Below are positions 1 to 7,800 of a stretch of 33,242 nt of DNA, piece after piece. How positions within the stretch are numbered: position 1 is the stretch's first letter; the number at the start of each line of letters is the position of its first letter. The position numbers and the translations under genes are program-made. The notes under the pieces were generated by a model. That model did not search any database. It saw only the letters and a list, made by a program, of their open reading frames with translations, and was not told where the DNA came from. Origin of the DNA: a virus; IMG/VR virus record IMGVR_UViG_3300031803_000005, positions 1 through 33,242 of that record; one strand, given 5' to 3'.

Positions 1-159
1 ACCGAGCAATACGTCCTCATCATCTGCCTGTCGACCCTGTCGGGATTAGGTGGATCGGCAATCATTGATTTTGCGTTCGGCCTTATCAAATTATGGGCAA
101 GGAATACGTACGGGAATGGCAACGGGAATGGCAACGGGAATGCAAAGCGCGGACGATAA
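1..159 (+). CDS. C-terminal end of a membrane protein (cut by window edge)
   Basis: Reading frame 1 is open from the first base to TAA at 157-159, giving 52 residues with no start in the window. The visible part has a long hydrophobic stretch (from YVLIICLSTL to IIDFAFGLI) that would span a membrane, then a basic, low-complexity tail of alternating Gly and Asn ending in AKRGR. The Gly-Asn tail is encoded by a 12-bp tandem repeat at about 109-142. The next gene starts inside this tail. I do not recognise the family. Its place just before the packaging genes suggests a late-module gene, but no function can be claimed. Confidence 0.5.
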   Translation, partial: TEQYVLIICLSTLSGLGGSAIIDFAFGLIKLWARNTYGNGNGNGNGNAKRGR

Positions 160-436
160 ATTAGCAGCCGACCATACCGACGCGACGGATGTGGACGATC
201 CGGATTGTTGGCCGGCGCGCACCTATACATACTACTGCGTGCTCATGATCGTAAACGATCACATCCTCATCGAGACAACCTCGATTGCCAAGGCAGCCGA
301 CACGTGGTTCCGCGGCACGTGTTACGGGCAGGGCCGCACACAAAGGCTTGCACGATTGCAAGCGAAGACGCGAGCGAACGCATTTAGGCACAACGCGGCA
401 CGCCATGTTAGACGACTTGGAAAACAAAACAGATAA
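140..436 (+). CDS. Hypothetical small protein upstream of the packaging genes
   Basis: This open frame gives 98 residues from ATG 140. Two more in-frame ATGs lie at 116 and 128, one per copy of the 12-bp repeat, so the start is uncertain; I chose the last because the others lie deep inside the upstream gene. The protein has an acidic N-terminus (ADDKLAADHTDATDVDD), a central hydrophobic strand-like part (YYCVLMIVNDHILIET) and a strongly basic C-terminus rich in Arg and Lys, which would suit nucleic-acid binding. It ends 11 bases before the next gene. I do not recognise the family. Confidence 0.5.
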   Translation: MQSADDKLAADHTDATDVDDPDCWPARTYTYYCVLMIVNDHILIETTSIAKAADTWFRGTCYGQGRTQRLARLQAKTRANAFRHNAARHVRRLGKQNR

Positions 437-447
437 GCAGGTGTAAT

Positions 448-780
448 ATGGTAGCAGCACAAAGAACGTGGACGATCCTAGAGGACGGTGGCGACGCGCC
501 GAACGTGATCGAAGTCGTGGCCGGTACACACGACGCGAATTATGCCGTCAGCTTTGCCAACATCCTGGACACGGGCGAAACGTTGTCCAGCGTGACTAGC
601 GTCGCGGTTGTGTCTGGATCGGCAATGACGATCGGCGCTGGCACCGTCGACACCGCGACGACTGGCGTGGAATTTGTCATAACGCACAACGCCAACATGG
701 GCGAGCGAAAGATCCAGGTGATTGCCGACACCAGCGAAAATAACACGCTGATAGGCCAAGCACTATTGGTGATCGTATGA
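448..780 (+). CDS. Probable beta-sandwich structural protein (Ig-like, adaptor or decoration type)
   Basis: The product is 110 residues, rich in Val, Thr, Ser and Gly with almost no Lys, a composition typical of all-beta phage structural domains. The pattern around residues 35-90 (F.NILDTGETLSSV, then VDTATTGVEFVITHNANMGERKIQVIADTSENN) resembles small Ig-like phage proteins of the fibre-tail adaptor or capsid decoration kind. This is a resemblance by eye, not a confirmed family. The stop overlaps the HNH gene start (ATGA at 777-780), which indicates translational coupling with the packaging genes. The position before terminase is unusual for a tail adaptor and fits a head-associated protein about as well. 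Confidence 0.55.
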   Translation: MVAAQRTWTILEDGGDAPNVIEVVAGTHDANYAVSFANILDTGETLSSVTSVAVVSGSAMTIGAGTVDTATTGVEFVITHNANMGERKIQVIADTSENNTLIGQALLVIV

Positions 781-1067
781 CCGAGCGGGCGCGGATACTA
801 AGACGACCACGTAGCCGGTGGAAGCCGACGGCACCGCGGTGGCGCAATGATGCCGAGGCGCAAAAGTTGTACCGGTCAACAACGTGGCGAGCTATAACAA
901 GGCAGTATCTCGATCGAAATAGGCAATGCGTGACATGTGGCGACCCGGCAACACAGACGGATCACATCGTGCCCCATCGGAACAATCTCGATCTGTTTTG
1001 GGATCCCGATAACCTTCAGTCGTTGTGCGGGCGCTGCCATGCGAAGAAGACAAGGCGCGGTGAGTGA
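777..1067 (+). CDS. HNH endonuclease (packaging-associated)
   Basis: The 96-residue protein shows a full HNH layout: C51xxC54 and C84xxC87 as zinc-binding pairs, the catalytic D62-H63 pair (TDHIVPH), N79 (DPDNLQSL) and H88 after the last Cys. The N-terminus is very basic and should contact DNA. HNH proteins next to terminase and portal genes are common in HK97-like phages, where they help the terminase cut concatemeric DNA during packaging; that role is inferred from family and position. The gene starts inside the stop of the previous gene (ATGA). About 116 bases without a gene follow, holding only a G-rich stretch at 1084-1099. Confidence 0.88.
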   Translation: MTERARILRRPRSRWKPTAPRWRNDAEAQKLYRSTTWRAITRQYLDRNRQCVTCGDPATQTDHIVPHRNNLDLFWDPDNLQSLCGRCHAKKTRRGE

Positions 1068-1183
1068 TAAAATGAGACGGCCGAGGGGGGAGGGGGGCCG
1101 GATTTCTGCCGTTTTGGCCGCCCCGTTATCGTTGCCATAGGCGCGCACATTTTTCCACAGTTAGAACTGACAGGGGCTAGACC

Positions 1184-1666
1184 ATGAATAGGCCGATCCC
1201 GACAAAGATCCAAGAGGCGAAAGGCGCTTACAGAAAGAATCCGCAGAGGCGCAGGACCAACGAACCGATCGCTCCGGCCGGCCGTCCAGACATGCCGAAG
1301 AATCTGAAACCACACGCGAAGAAAGCTTGGACGCGGACCATTCAGGCAATGGAGACGCTTGGCATTTTATCGTCGGTCGATTGGGCGGCTTTGGAAGTGT
1401 ACGCCGCAGCGTATCAGACGTTCAAGGAATGTCAGGCGTCAATTGAGAAGCGAGGCACGACGCTATGGAGTACGAATAAAAACGGCGAACAGTATGCGGC
1501 GAAGAATCCAGACGTAACCGTCATGGCCGAAGCCGTCAAGACAATGTTTCGATCCTGGGCTGAGTTCGGGTTGTCGCCTTCGGCTCGCACCAGATTGTCT
1601 GTGACCGGTACGAAAAAAAAGGATCCGCTAGACGCGATATTCGCGGCGCGCGGGCAGAATAATTGA
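1184..1666 (+). CDS. terS: Terminase small subunit (P27 family)
   Basis: This 160-residue protein matches the P27-type small terminase pattern. It has a basic N-terminus with a short segment on the order of PAGRPDMPKNLKPHAKKAW, then a helical core with DWAALEVYAAAYQTF and a C-terminal segment near FGLSPSARTRLSV, a hallmark of the family. The small subunit recognises the packaging site on phage DNA and loads the large terminase. It sits directly before the large subunit and its TGA overlaps that gene's TTG start (TTGA at 1663-1666), so the two are likely translated in a coupled fashion. The start ATG at 1184 follows a short intergenic spacer. Confidence 0.9.
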   Translation: MNRPIPTKIQEAKGAYRKNPQRRRTNEPIAPAGRPDMPKNLKPHAKKAWTRTIQAMETLGILSSVDWAALEVYAAAYQTFKECQASIEKRGTTLWSTNKNGEQYAAKNPDVTVMAEAVKTMFRSWAEFGLSPSARTRLSVTGTKKKDPLDAIFAARGQNN

Positions 1667-3420
1667 TCGCCAACGCAACACCATTAGAACAGTTCGACCA
1701 GTACGTCGATGACGTGCTAGCCGGTCGCGTTGTGGCTGGCGAGTTAATCAAGCAGGCGTGCAAGCGTCACCTACGCGACGTCAAGCGGAGCAAGACAAAG
1801 AAATTCCGCTACCGCCTAAGCGAGGATCACATCAACGACGCGGTTCGATTCTTCCGGATCCTTGAGCATACGACCGGATCCTATGACGGCGAGCCGTTCG
1901 AGTTGTATCCGTGGCAGATCTTTTGTGTAGGCTCGCTACTCGGTTGGGTCGACAAGAAGTCCGGCTTTCGGCGATTCCGTCAGGGATTAATCGAGGTGGG
2001 CCGCGGCAACGGAAAATCGCCACTGGCGGCTGGGCTTGGCTTGAAGCTGTACGCCGCAGACTACCCTGTCGAGCCGCGGGCGGTCGCCTACTCGGTGGCG
2101 ACGAAGCGGGATCAGGCCAAGATCATATTCGAGGAAACAAAGCGCTTCGTGTCGCGTTCTGAGCCGCTCGGAAAGATGATTCGCACGTTACAGCACAATC
2201 TGTTTATCCCGGCCAACCATTCGCGATTCGAGCCGATATCATCCGAGGGCAAGACGGCCGACGGCTTGATCCCGCACGTTGTCTTGCTGGATGAGTTTCA
2301 CGCGTGGCAACACGAACATAGGACGTTATGGGATCGGCTGGTGACCGGAATGAGCAAGGGCGGCAGGCTCCAACCCATGCTTCTCATAGTAACCACCGCC
2401 GGAGATGACAAATCGGACTTATGGCTAACCTACTACGACTACGCGACCAGCGTCGTGGATACTCGCAGCGACATTGACGACGACAGGCTATTCGTGGCGA
2501 TCTATGAAATCGACGACAAAGACGACGAGCTGGACGAACGGGTCTGGCCAAAGGCTAATCCCATGCTGGAGCACGGCGTCGTTGACATCGAAGGGTTACG
2601 GATGCTGGCCGCTAAGGCCAAAAAGGATCCCGCCTCCAAATCGCAGTTCCGCAGATTCCACGCAAACAAACTGACAACGTCGCTCAATAAACCGATCACG
2701 GCGGAAATGTGGAAAAAAGGCGACCAGCCCATGCCAGAGCTTGAGGGGCTGACGTGCTACGCCGGATTCGACTGGGGTTGGAAAGATGACCTGGCTGCAA
2801 TGAGTTATGTGTTCCCGCTCGGCGATGTGGAAGTTGAGCGGACCAGCGAGGACGAAGACGGCAACGTGATCACCGCCATGGTGGCTGCCAAACAGTACGC
2901 GATCCAGGTTGACGCGTGGTGCCCGCGATACGGCCGGCGAGACTTGCGGCAGGAGCCTTTGGCGTCGTTTATCGCCGACGGCTGGCTGACTCCGACGCAT
3001 AGCGAATCGACTGACATAGCGACGATACATCAATCCTTCGACGCGGCCATCGAGAGATATAGCATACTGTCCATTGCCATCGATCAACACAATTGCCGGG
3101 AGTTCGCCACCAAGCTCGAGAACGAGTACGCGTTAACCTCGGTGGTATTCGCGCAAACGCCAGCCAGATACAACGAACCCCTACGGGAATTCCTGCAGGC
3201 GTTGCAAGAGGGGCGGATAATCCACGGTGGCAACCCGCTATTGGAGTGGTCCGCGAAGAACATGGCAATAAAAACCAATTCGCAGGGTTACCGTATGCCC
3301 GAAAAAGAGCGGTCGTCAGACAAGATCGACCCGATCGTCGCGGTTATTATGGCCCTGAGTGAGGCCATGTTCGCGACAGAGCAAACCTTGATAACCGACG
3401 ATACGCCAACTTATATATGA
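1663..3420 (+). CDS. terL: Terminase large subunit (ATPase and nuclease)
   Basis: The 585-residue protein is the packaging motor. Its ATPase half shows Walker A GRGNGKS at residues 113-119 and Walker B VVLLDE at 206-211 (HVVLLDEFHAW). The nuclease half shows the RNase H-like acidic residues D370 (AGFDWG), D474 (AIDQHN) and D556 (DKIDPIVAVIMAL). This fits the HK97-like large terminase family in length and layout. The start is a TTG overlapping the stop of the small subunit by 4 bases; the next in-frame ATG lies well inside the conserved part. The stop (TGA 3418-3420) overlaps the start of a tiny membrane protein. Confidence 0.95.
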   Translation: MIANATPLEQFDQYVDDVLAGRVVAGELIKQACKRHLRDVKRSKTKKFRYRLSEDHINDAVRFFRILEHTTGSYDGEPFELYPWQIFCVGSLLGWVDKKSGFRRFRQGLIEVGRGNGKSPLAAGLGLKLYAADYPVEPRAVAYSVATKRDQAKIIFEETKRFVSRSEPLGKMIRTLQHNLFIPANHSRFEPISSEGKTADGLIPHVVLLDEFHAWQHEHRTLWDRLVTGMSKGGRLQPMLLIVTTAGDDKSDLWLTYYDYATSVVDTRSDIDDDRLFVAIYEIDDKDDELDERVWPKANPMLEHGVVDIEGLRMLAAKAKKDPASKSQFRRFHANKLTTSLNKPITAEMWKKGDQPMPELEGLTCYAGFDWGWKDDLAAMSYVFPLGDVEVERTSEDEDGNVITAMVAAKQYAIQVDAWCPRYGRRDLRQEPLASFIADGWLTPTHSESTDIATIHQSFDAAIERYSILSIAIDQHNCREFATKLENEYALTSVVFAQTPARYNEPLREFLQALQEGRIIHGGNPLLEWSAKNMAIKTNSQGYRMPEKERSSDKIDPIVAVIMALSEAMFATEQTLITDDTPTYI

Positions 3421-3590
3421 GGGGACTGTCAGCAATAGCCGGGCTAGCGCTGGTCGGATACGGCACATATAGAATAGACGAAACGTTATGTTGTCTGGTT
3501 GTAGGCGGTATAATGCTCGCGATTGGACTTTTAGCGGCCGTGGTCGCAAGGACGGATATACATGCTAGAGACAGCAAACCGGATAGTTGA
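3417..3590 (+). CDS. Small membrane protein between terminase and portal
   Basis: A 57-residue frame starts with ATG at 3417, overlapping the terminase stop (ATGA), and ends with TGA at 3588-3590, 29 bases inside the portal gene. It encodes two hydrophobic segments (SAIAGLALVGYGTY and TLCCLVVGGIMLAIGLLAAVVA) split by a short charged turn, then a polar tail. Without this gene there would be a 141-base gap in an otherwise gapless operon, and both ends overlap neighbours as expected of a coupled gene. Small membrane proteins between terL and portal are seen in several HK97-like phages, but their role is not known to me. Confidence 0.65.
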   Translation: MRGLSAIAGLALVGYGTYRIDETLCCLVVGGIMLAIGLLAAVVARTDIHARDSKPDS

Positions 3591-5217
3591 TTCGCTGTTC
3601 GCGAGGTCGTTGGAAAATCCGTCGGTTCCACTGTCGGGCGCTCATGCCGCTGACTACGTCGGCATGGGCACCACCACGACGTCGGGCCTGCAGTTGAGCA
3701 ACTTAGACGCTCTGACATATTCGCCAGTCTGGGGCGCGGTAGACATGATATCAGGCGACTTGTCGACAATGCGTCTTATTACGTACCGCCGCACCGAGGA
3801 CGATAGGGGCAAGGTCAAGGCGAAGGAACACGGCGCCTTTAATCTGCTGCGGAGCTGGACTGGCGAGCTGACATCAAATCTGTGGATCCAATCGATGATC
3901 GCTACTGGTCTTCTGTACGGAAATTCCTACTCGCGAATATATCGCGGGGGACCTGATCGGCACCCAACGAAACTGGAGTTCATCCCGAGCCACCGAATGC
4001 GGCGCGTGGAGAGGAACAACGTAGGGCGTGTCTACACCTATACGGACCGTGTAGGTAATGAGCAACAATCAGGTGAGATGGACATCTTCCATTTACCGGG
4101 GCTTATGTTATCCGACCTCGGCGGGATTAGCCTGGTGGACTTCGCGCGAAACACGGTAGCTCGTTACCTGTCAGCCGGCCATTACTCCGATGAGTTTTTC
4201 GCAAACGGCGCTAAGACTAGCGGAATGCTGAAGGGCCGAGCCTTCCAAAAACCTGAGGCGATGACGGAGTGGATCACGAAATTCAGGGCGGACACAACCG
4301 GACCAGGAAACAGGCACCGTATTCCGTGGTTACCGGAGGGGCTGGACTGGGTCGAAACGTCCGTGAATCCCAAGGACGCTGTTCTCGTTGACATGCTGGA
4401 TCTAGGACCCAGGGACGTGGCCAACTTTTTTAAGATACCGAGCCATAAGGTCGGGGACACGTCGAAAACGTCCTACAACTCTATCGAGCAAGAAAACCTA
4501 AGCTATTACATTCAATGTTTGCTGTACTGGGCAACCCGGATGGAATACGAGGCAAACCACAAGCTATTCCGCGAGGACGAGAAGAAGGATTATTTCGCCG
4601 AGTTCAATGCCGATACTTTTTTGAGGACCGATGCCAAGACACGGGCCGAGGTCGATAACGTCGGGATCCTTAATGGCTCGATCCTCCGCAATGAGGCACG
4701 AAGCCGGCTTAATCTAAATCCTATCGACGGACTTGACGAGCCATTGCAGCCGCTGAATATGGTGACGCCAAGCCAGGCCGACGCGGCTACTATAGAGGCC
4801 GACAGCGACGGCCAGACGGACCGATCGGCAGGCCAGGCCACATTGGTCGCCTTGCGGGATCTACTGTCAGAGAGGCTGTCGCGAGGCATGCGGCTGATGT
4901 GCAACGAGGCCAAGCGAGCGGCCGGCAAGCCAGCTAAGTTCGGTGCATGGCTGAACGACAATCAAGGTAAGTACCGCCATGCGTTTGAGAGTGAGACGCG
5001 GGACGTTGTCCGGGTCCTAGACTCGCTGGGAATAGTGACCGACGATATAGCCGTCCGGGCACTGGAGGCCGGCCGAGAAGGCATATTGGCGGCAAGCGAA
5101 GTCCAAGAGGATCAGCTTGCCGAAAGCGTATCGCTGGCAATGGAGGGACTGACGGCCGACTGTTTGAAGATTGCAACCACGACCATTTTCGGAGGCGACA
5201 ACCATGAAGATCCCTAG
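3562..5217 (+). CDS. Portal protein (HK97 type)
   Basis: The 551-residue product matches HK97-family portal proteins. It has an N-terminal region with SNLDALTYSPVWGAVDMIS, the typical ATGLLYGNSYSRIYR strand, HLPGLMLSDLGGISLVDFARN, a helix with HYSDEFFANGAKTSGMLKG, and the DVANFFKIPSHKVGD...SYNSIEQENLSYYIQCLL segment that precedes the long central helix. The C-terminal 150 residues are polar and variable. The portal forms the dodecameric ring at one capsid vertex through which DNA is pumped. The gene begins within the preceding small gene and its end overlaps the protease start by 14 bases. Confidence 0.95.
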   Translation: MLETANRIVDSLFARSLENPSVPLSGAHAADYVGMGTTTTSGLQLSNLDALTYSPVWGAVDMISGDLSTMRLITYRRTEDDRGKVKAKEHGAFNLLRSWTGELTSNLWIQSMIATGLLYGNSYSRIYRGGPDRHPTKLEFIPSHRMRRVERNNVGRVYTYTDRVGNEQQSGEMDIFHLPGLMLSDLGGISLVDFARNTVARYLSAGHYSDEFFANGAKTSGMLKGRAFQKPEAMTEWITKFRADTTGPGNRHRIPWLPEGLDWVETSVNPKDAVLVDMLDLGPRDVANFFKIPSHKVGDTSKTSYNSIEQENLSYYIQCLLYWATRMEYEANHKLFREDEKKDYFAEFNADTFLRTDAKTRAEVDNVGILNGSILRNEARSRLNLNPIDGLDEPLQPLNMVTPSQADAATIEADSDGQTDRSAGQATLVALRDLLSERLSRGMRLMCNEAKRAAGKPAKFGAWLNDNQGKYRHAFESETRDVVRVLDSLGIVTDDIAVRALEAGREGILAASEVQEDQLAESVSLAMEGLTADCLKIATTTIFGGDNHEDP

Positions 5218-5833
5218 GGTGTACGATTTTGACCACCAGGCCGAGTTTCGCGGTGAGGACAGTGAATCTCCTCAGATTGGGGGCGTCGGGTCCGTGTTTT
5301 ACGACGGCACGCCAGCAACGGAATTTCGGATTTCGGAAGGGATGCGCGAGCGGATCATGCCGACAGCGTTTGATCGAGCTGTCATAGAGGACGACGTGAG
5401 AGGACTCGTTGACCACGACGGGACCAAGATCCTAGGCCGGACAAAATCGGGCACAATGCGACTCCGCACGATCGAGCGCGGGTTAGATTTCACGATCGAT
5501 CCGCCCGATACTACGGCGGCGCGCGACATCATGGTGAGCATGAAGCGTGGGGATGTGACTGGATCTAGCTTCGGATTTCTCCCGAGACCTGGCGGCGTGC
5601 GCTGGCGTAGGGACGGCAATCTGGAAATCCGCGAACTAACCGACGTCTGGCTGCGGGATGTGTCCGTGGTCACCTACCCTGCATACGAAGCGGCCGAGAG
5701 TGAGCTGCGCAGTAAGATGGCGGTCGAGTGCTTCGATCGCCACATCGAGGAATCCGACCACCACCGCAATGAGCTGGTCGCCGTCGACTTGGAGAAGGCG
5801 AAACGCAGACTACAGCTAGCACTCACACGTTAG
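5204..5833 (+). CDS. Prohead (capsid maturation) protease, HK97 type
   Basis: The 209-residue protein fits the HK97 prohead protease (S78-like) family. The N-terminal half holds GVGSVFYDGTPATEF and ERIMPTAFDRAV, followed by the probable catalytic His in GLVDHD and the catalytic Ser in GSSFGF, then the WLRDVSVVTYPAYEAA block close to the end of the domain. It removes the N-terminal delta domain of the capsid protein during head maturation. An upstream TTG at 5171 is in frame, but GGAGG at 5191-5195 is well spaced for ATG 5204, so I start there. It ends before a 245-base gap carrying a strong hairpin. Confidence 0.92.
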   Translation: MKIPRVYDFDHQAEFRGEDSESPQIGGVGSVFYDGTPATEFRISEGMRERIMPTAFDRAVIEDDVRGLVDHDGTKILGRTKSGTMRLRTIERGLDFTIDPPDTTAARDIMVSMKRGDVTGSSFGFLPRPGGVRWRRDGNLEIRELTDVWLRDVSVVTYPAYEAAESELRSKMAVECFDRHIEESDHHRNELVAVDLEKAKRRLQLALTR

Positions 5834-5949
5834 TCGCTTGACAAAGCAAAACCGCGACCCTAACTTCGACCTGACAACTTAAAACTCGCCGCCTCGACGG
5901 AAACGCTTTAGCGTTAAGCAGGTGGAATTGAAACAGACCAAGTCCTTTT
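5834..5949 (+). other. Non-coding leader between protease and capsid genes
   Basis: No gene is visible from here to 6078. A small perfect hairpin, AACGC-TTTA-GCGTT, lies at 5902-5915, upstream of the long hairpin at 5950-6010. Together these make an untranslated stretch of about 245 bases in front of the capsid gene, the most expressed gene of such phages. A regulatory role is inference. Confidence 0.4.
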
Positions 5950-6010
5950 AAGGGCGGCCGTTTGTCGGATTGGAAAACAACTCCAGTCCGGTGGGCGGAC
6001 GCCCTTTTTT
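5950..6010 (+). terminator. Long hairpin with T-run before the capsid gene (terminator or attenuator)
   Basis: Left arm 5950-5974 (starting AAGGGCGGCCG) pairs with right arm 5982-6006 (ending GGACGCCCTT) around a 7-base loop, AAACAAC. Counting G-T wobbles there is a single mismatch in about 25 base pairs. The right arm runs into a T-run at 6005-6010. This has the form of an intrinsic terminator, here placed between protease and major capsid genes. It could set the ratio of capsid to upstream proteins, or act as a processing site that stabilises the capsid transcript. The +strand orientation is supported by the T-run. Confidence 0.7.
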
Positions 6011-6078
6011 CGTGCCTATCCGACGAAATCATGAGCGTTTGCGAATTGCCTGCCGGGCGCTAATCAGGATTCACAAAC

Positions 6079-7437
6079 GTGACTACATCAAAGGAACTGC
6101 TTGAGCAACGCGCTGTCGTTGTCAAGAACATGGACGACATGCACAAGCTTCGCGAGGAGCAAGGCGAATGGACGGGAGAAGATCGGTCGGCTTGGGAGAA
6201 AATGGTTGACGACGTGGAAAGCCTGAAGACCCGCGCCGACATGACACACCAGCTCGAAATTGCCAAGCGGGCAAATAACGACGCGTCTTATGGCCAAGAG
6301 GATCTGATTCCGGACGGCGGCGGCGACGGCTGTGACGGTCTTGGCAACGAGCAAGCGCTGACCTATCGGCAGCGATCCAACGCCTTTACGAGCTGGGCAC
6401 TCGGCACGACCGGGCGCGTTTCTACCGACGATCTTGCCAACTCGCGGCGTGCCGGATACGCCGTCCAGCAAGACCGAATCGCAATTGACATGCGGACAGC
6501 TCGGCACGGAATGGATCGTCCGCTAACCCTGCACGACGCCCACAAGCGAAGCACGGAGTACCGGGCGCAATCCGTTGGGACCGCGACGGCCGGCGGGAAT
6601 CTGGTGGCCGATTCGATCATGGCCGCCATCGACATCGCCATGCTTCAATTCGGCGGAATGCGCAACGTTTCGACGATTGTTTCCACGGACACCGGGGCGG
6701 ATCTGCCGGTGCCAACGTCAGACGACACCAGCAACAAAGGTGCAATCCTCACGGAAAACACCCAAGCCGGCGAGCAAGACCTGACGGTCGGGCAAACCGT
6801 GCTGGGAGCATACAAATACTCGTCGCTTGTCGTGAGAGCGAGTTTTGAATATATCCAGGATTCAAATACCGACGCGAATTCCTTTATTGGAAGCATGCTT
6901 GGCGTGCGACTGGCGAGAATCCAAAACGAGCACGCCACGACAGGTACGGGAACGTCACAACCAACGGGAATCGTGGCCGCGACCGGCGGAGCGGCTAATT
7001 CCAGCGTGACGGCTGCGGCGGGTGCGGCGCTGACGTTTTCCGAGATCCTGCAGCTCAAGCATTCGGTGGATCCGAGTTACCGCGGGCCTGGCTCCGGCTT
7101 CATGGGAAACGACACGACCCTTCGTATAATGAAAGAGATCTCTGATTCCCAAGGCAGACCGCTCTGGCTTCCCTCCTTGCAAGCCGGTGAGCCTGATCTA
7201 TTTGACGGTCACCCGTTGCAGGTCAATCAGGATATGCCAAGCGGCACCGGGACTAAGGCGCTGATTTTCGGACAGCTCGACAAGTATATGCTGCGAGAAG
7301 TATCGGGGATCCAGATCCTTCGATTGATCGAGCGATACGCCGATTTCGGGCAGGTCGGATTTATCGGATTCATGCGGTTCGACGGCGCCCTTATTGATGC
7401 TGGCACCAACCCGGTGCAGTATCTGACAATGGGTTAA
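6079..7437 (+). CDS. Major capsid protein (HK97 fold)
   Basis: The 452-residue product has the layout of HK97-type capsid precursors. Residues 1-70 are highly charged and predicted to form a coiled coil (the delta or scaffolding domain), followed by a variable linker and the capsid core. The core shows family features such as GTATAGGNLVADSIMAAIDIAM, STDTGADLPVPTSDDTSN, the T=number fold segment YKYSSLVVRASFEYIQDS, and GLVAATGG-like GTSQPTGIVAATGG. The delta domain should be removed by the protease encoded upstream. The start is GTG at 6079 with a weak AGGA upstream; no ATG offers a complete delta domain. It follows the terminator-like hairpin. Confidence 0.94.
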   Translation: MTTSKELLEQRAVVVKNMDDMHKLREEQGEWTGEDRSAWEKMVDDVESLKTRADMTHQLEIAKRANNDASYGQEDLIPDGGGDGCDGLGNEQALTYRQRSNAFTSWALGTTGRVSTDDLANSRRAGYAVQQDRIAIDMRTARHGMDRPLTLHDAHKRSTEYRAQSVGTATAGGNLVADSIMAAIDIAMLQFGGMRNVSTIVSTDTGADLPVPTSDDTSNKGAILTENTQAGEQDLTVGQTVLGAYKYSSLVVRASFEYIQDSNTDANSFIGSMLGVRLARIQNEHATTGTGTSQPTGIVAATGGAANSSVTAAAGAALTFSEILQLKHSVDPSYRGPGSGFMGNDTTLRIMKEISDSQGRPLWLPSLQAGEPDLFDGHPLQVNQDMPSGTGTKALIFGQLDKYMLREVSGIQILRLIERYADFGQVGFIGFMRFDGALIDAGTNPVQYLTMG

Positions 7438-7501
7438 TTTCCGGCCGACACAACGAGGTTAACAAATGGGCTACTGAAGCCTGATCGTACTCCCACTTTA
7501 C

Positions 7502-7545
7502 CACCTGGCGGCCGTGGCAACGGCTGCGGCCGCTGGGTGTTTATT
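7502..7545 (+). terminator. Hairpin after the capsid gene (weak terminator)
   Basis: Arms CACCTGGCGGCCG (7502-7514) and CGGCCGCTGGGTG (7527-7539) pair over 13 positions with two G-T wobbles, around a 12-base loop. They are followed by TTTATT. The tail is interrupted by an A, so termination may be partial, which would reduce downstream expression relative to capsid. The ~120 bases from 7438 to 7557 contain no gene. Confidence 0.5.
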
Positions 7546-7557
7546 ACGAGGCACATC

Positions 7558-7800
7558 ATGAAAATCAGAGCGAAAGAGGATTGCGACGGGTTGACGCACA
7601 TCATGAAAGCGGGCCGCGTTTACGACGTTACAGAAAACATCGGCCGTCATCTGTGCGACGAGCGTGGCGTCTGCGAGCGATGCGAGGATGAGCCACCGCT
7701 CGTCGATGATCTGGAGACGGAAACGGCGATCGCTCCACCTGTCGAGACGGCGACCGCCCGAAAGCGAACACCGCGAAAAAAACCGTCAGGGGATAAGTAA
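7558..7800 (+). CDS. Hypothetical small head-region protein
   Basis: The 80-residue protein starts at ATG 7558 behind ACGAGG; an upstream GTG at 7537 lies in the hairpin and is less likely. The N-terminal half (MKIRAKEDCD, then MKAGRVYDVTENIGRHLCD) looks like small phage proteins placed between capsid and connector genes that begin with a short beta strand and a GxxYDV motif. It contains three Cys (CDERGVCERCEDE), which could bind metal. The C-terminal 35 residues are acidic, then basic (RKRTPRKK), and probably disordered. Its TAA overlaps the next ATG by one base. Function is unknown. Confidence 0.65.
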   Translation: MKIRAKEDCDGLTHIMKAGRVYDVTENIGRHLCDERGVCERCEDEPPLVDDLETETAIAPPVETATARKRTPRKKPSGDK

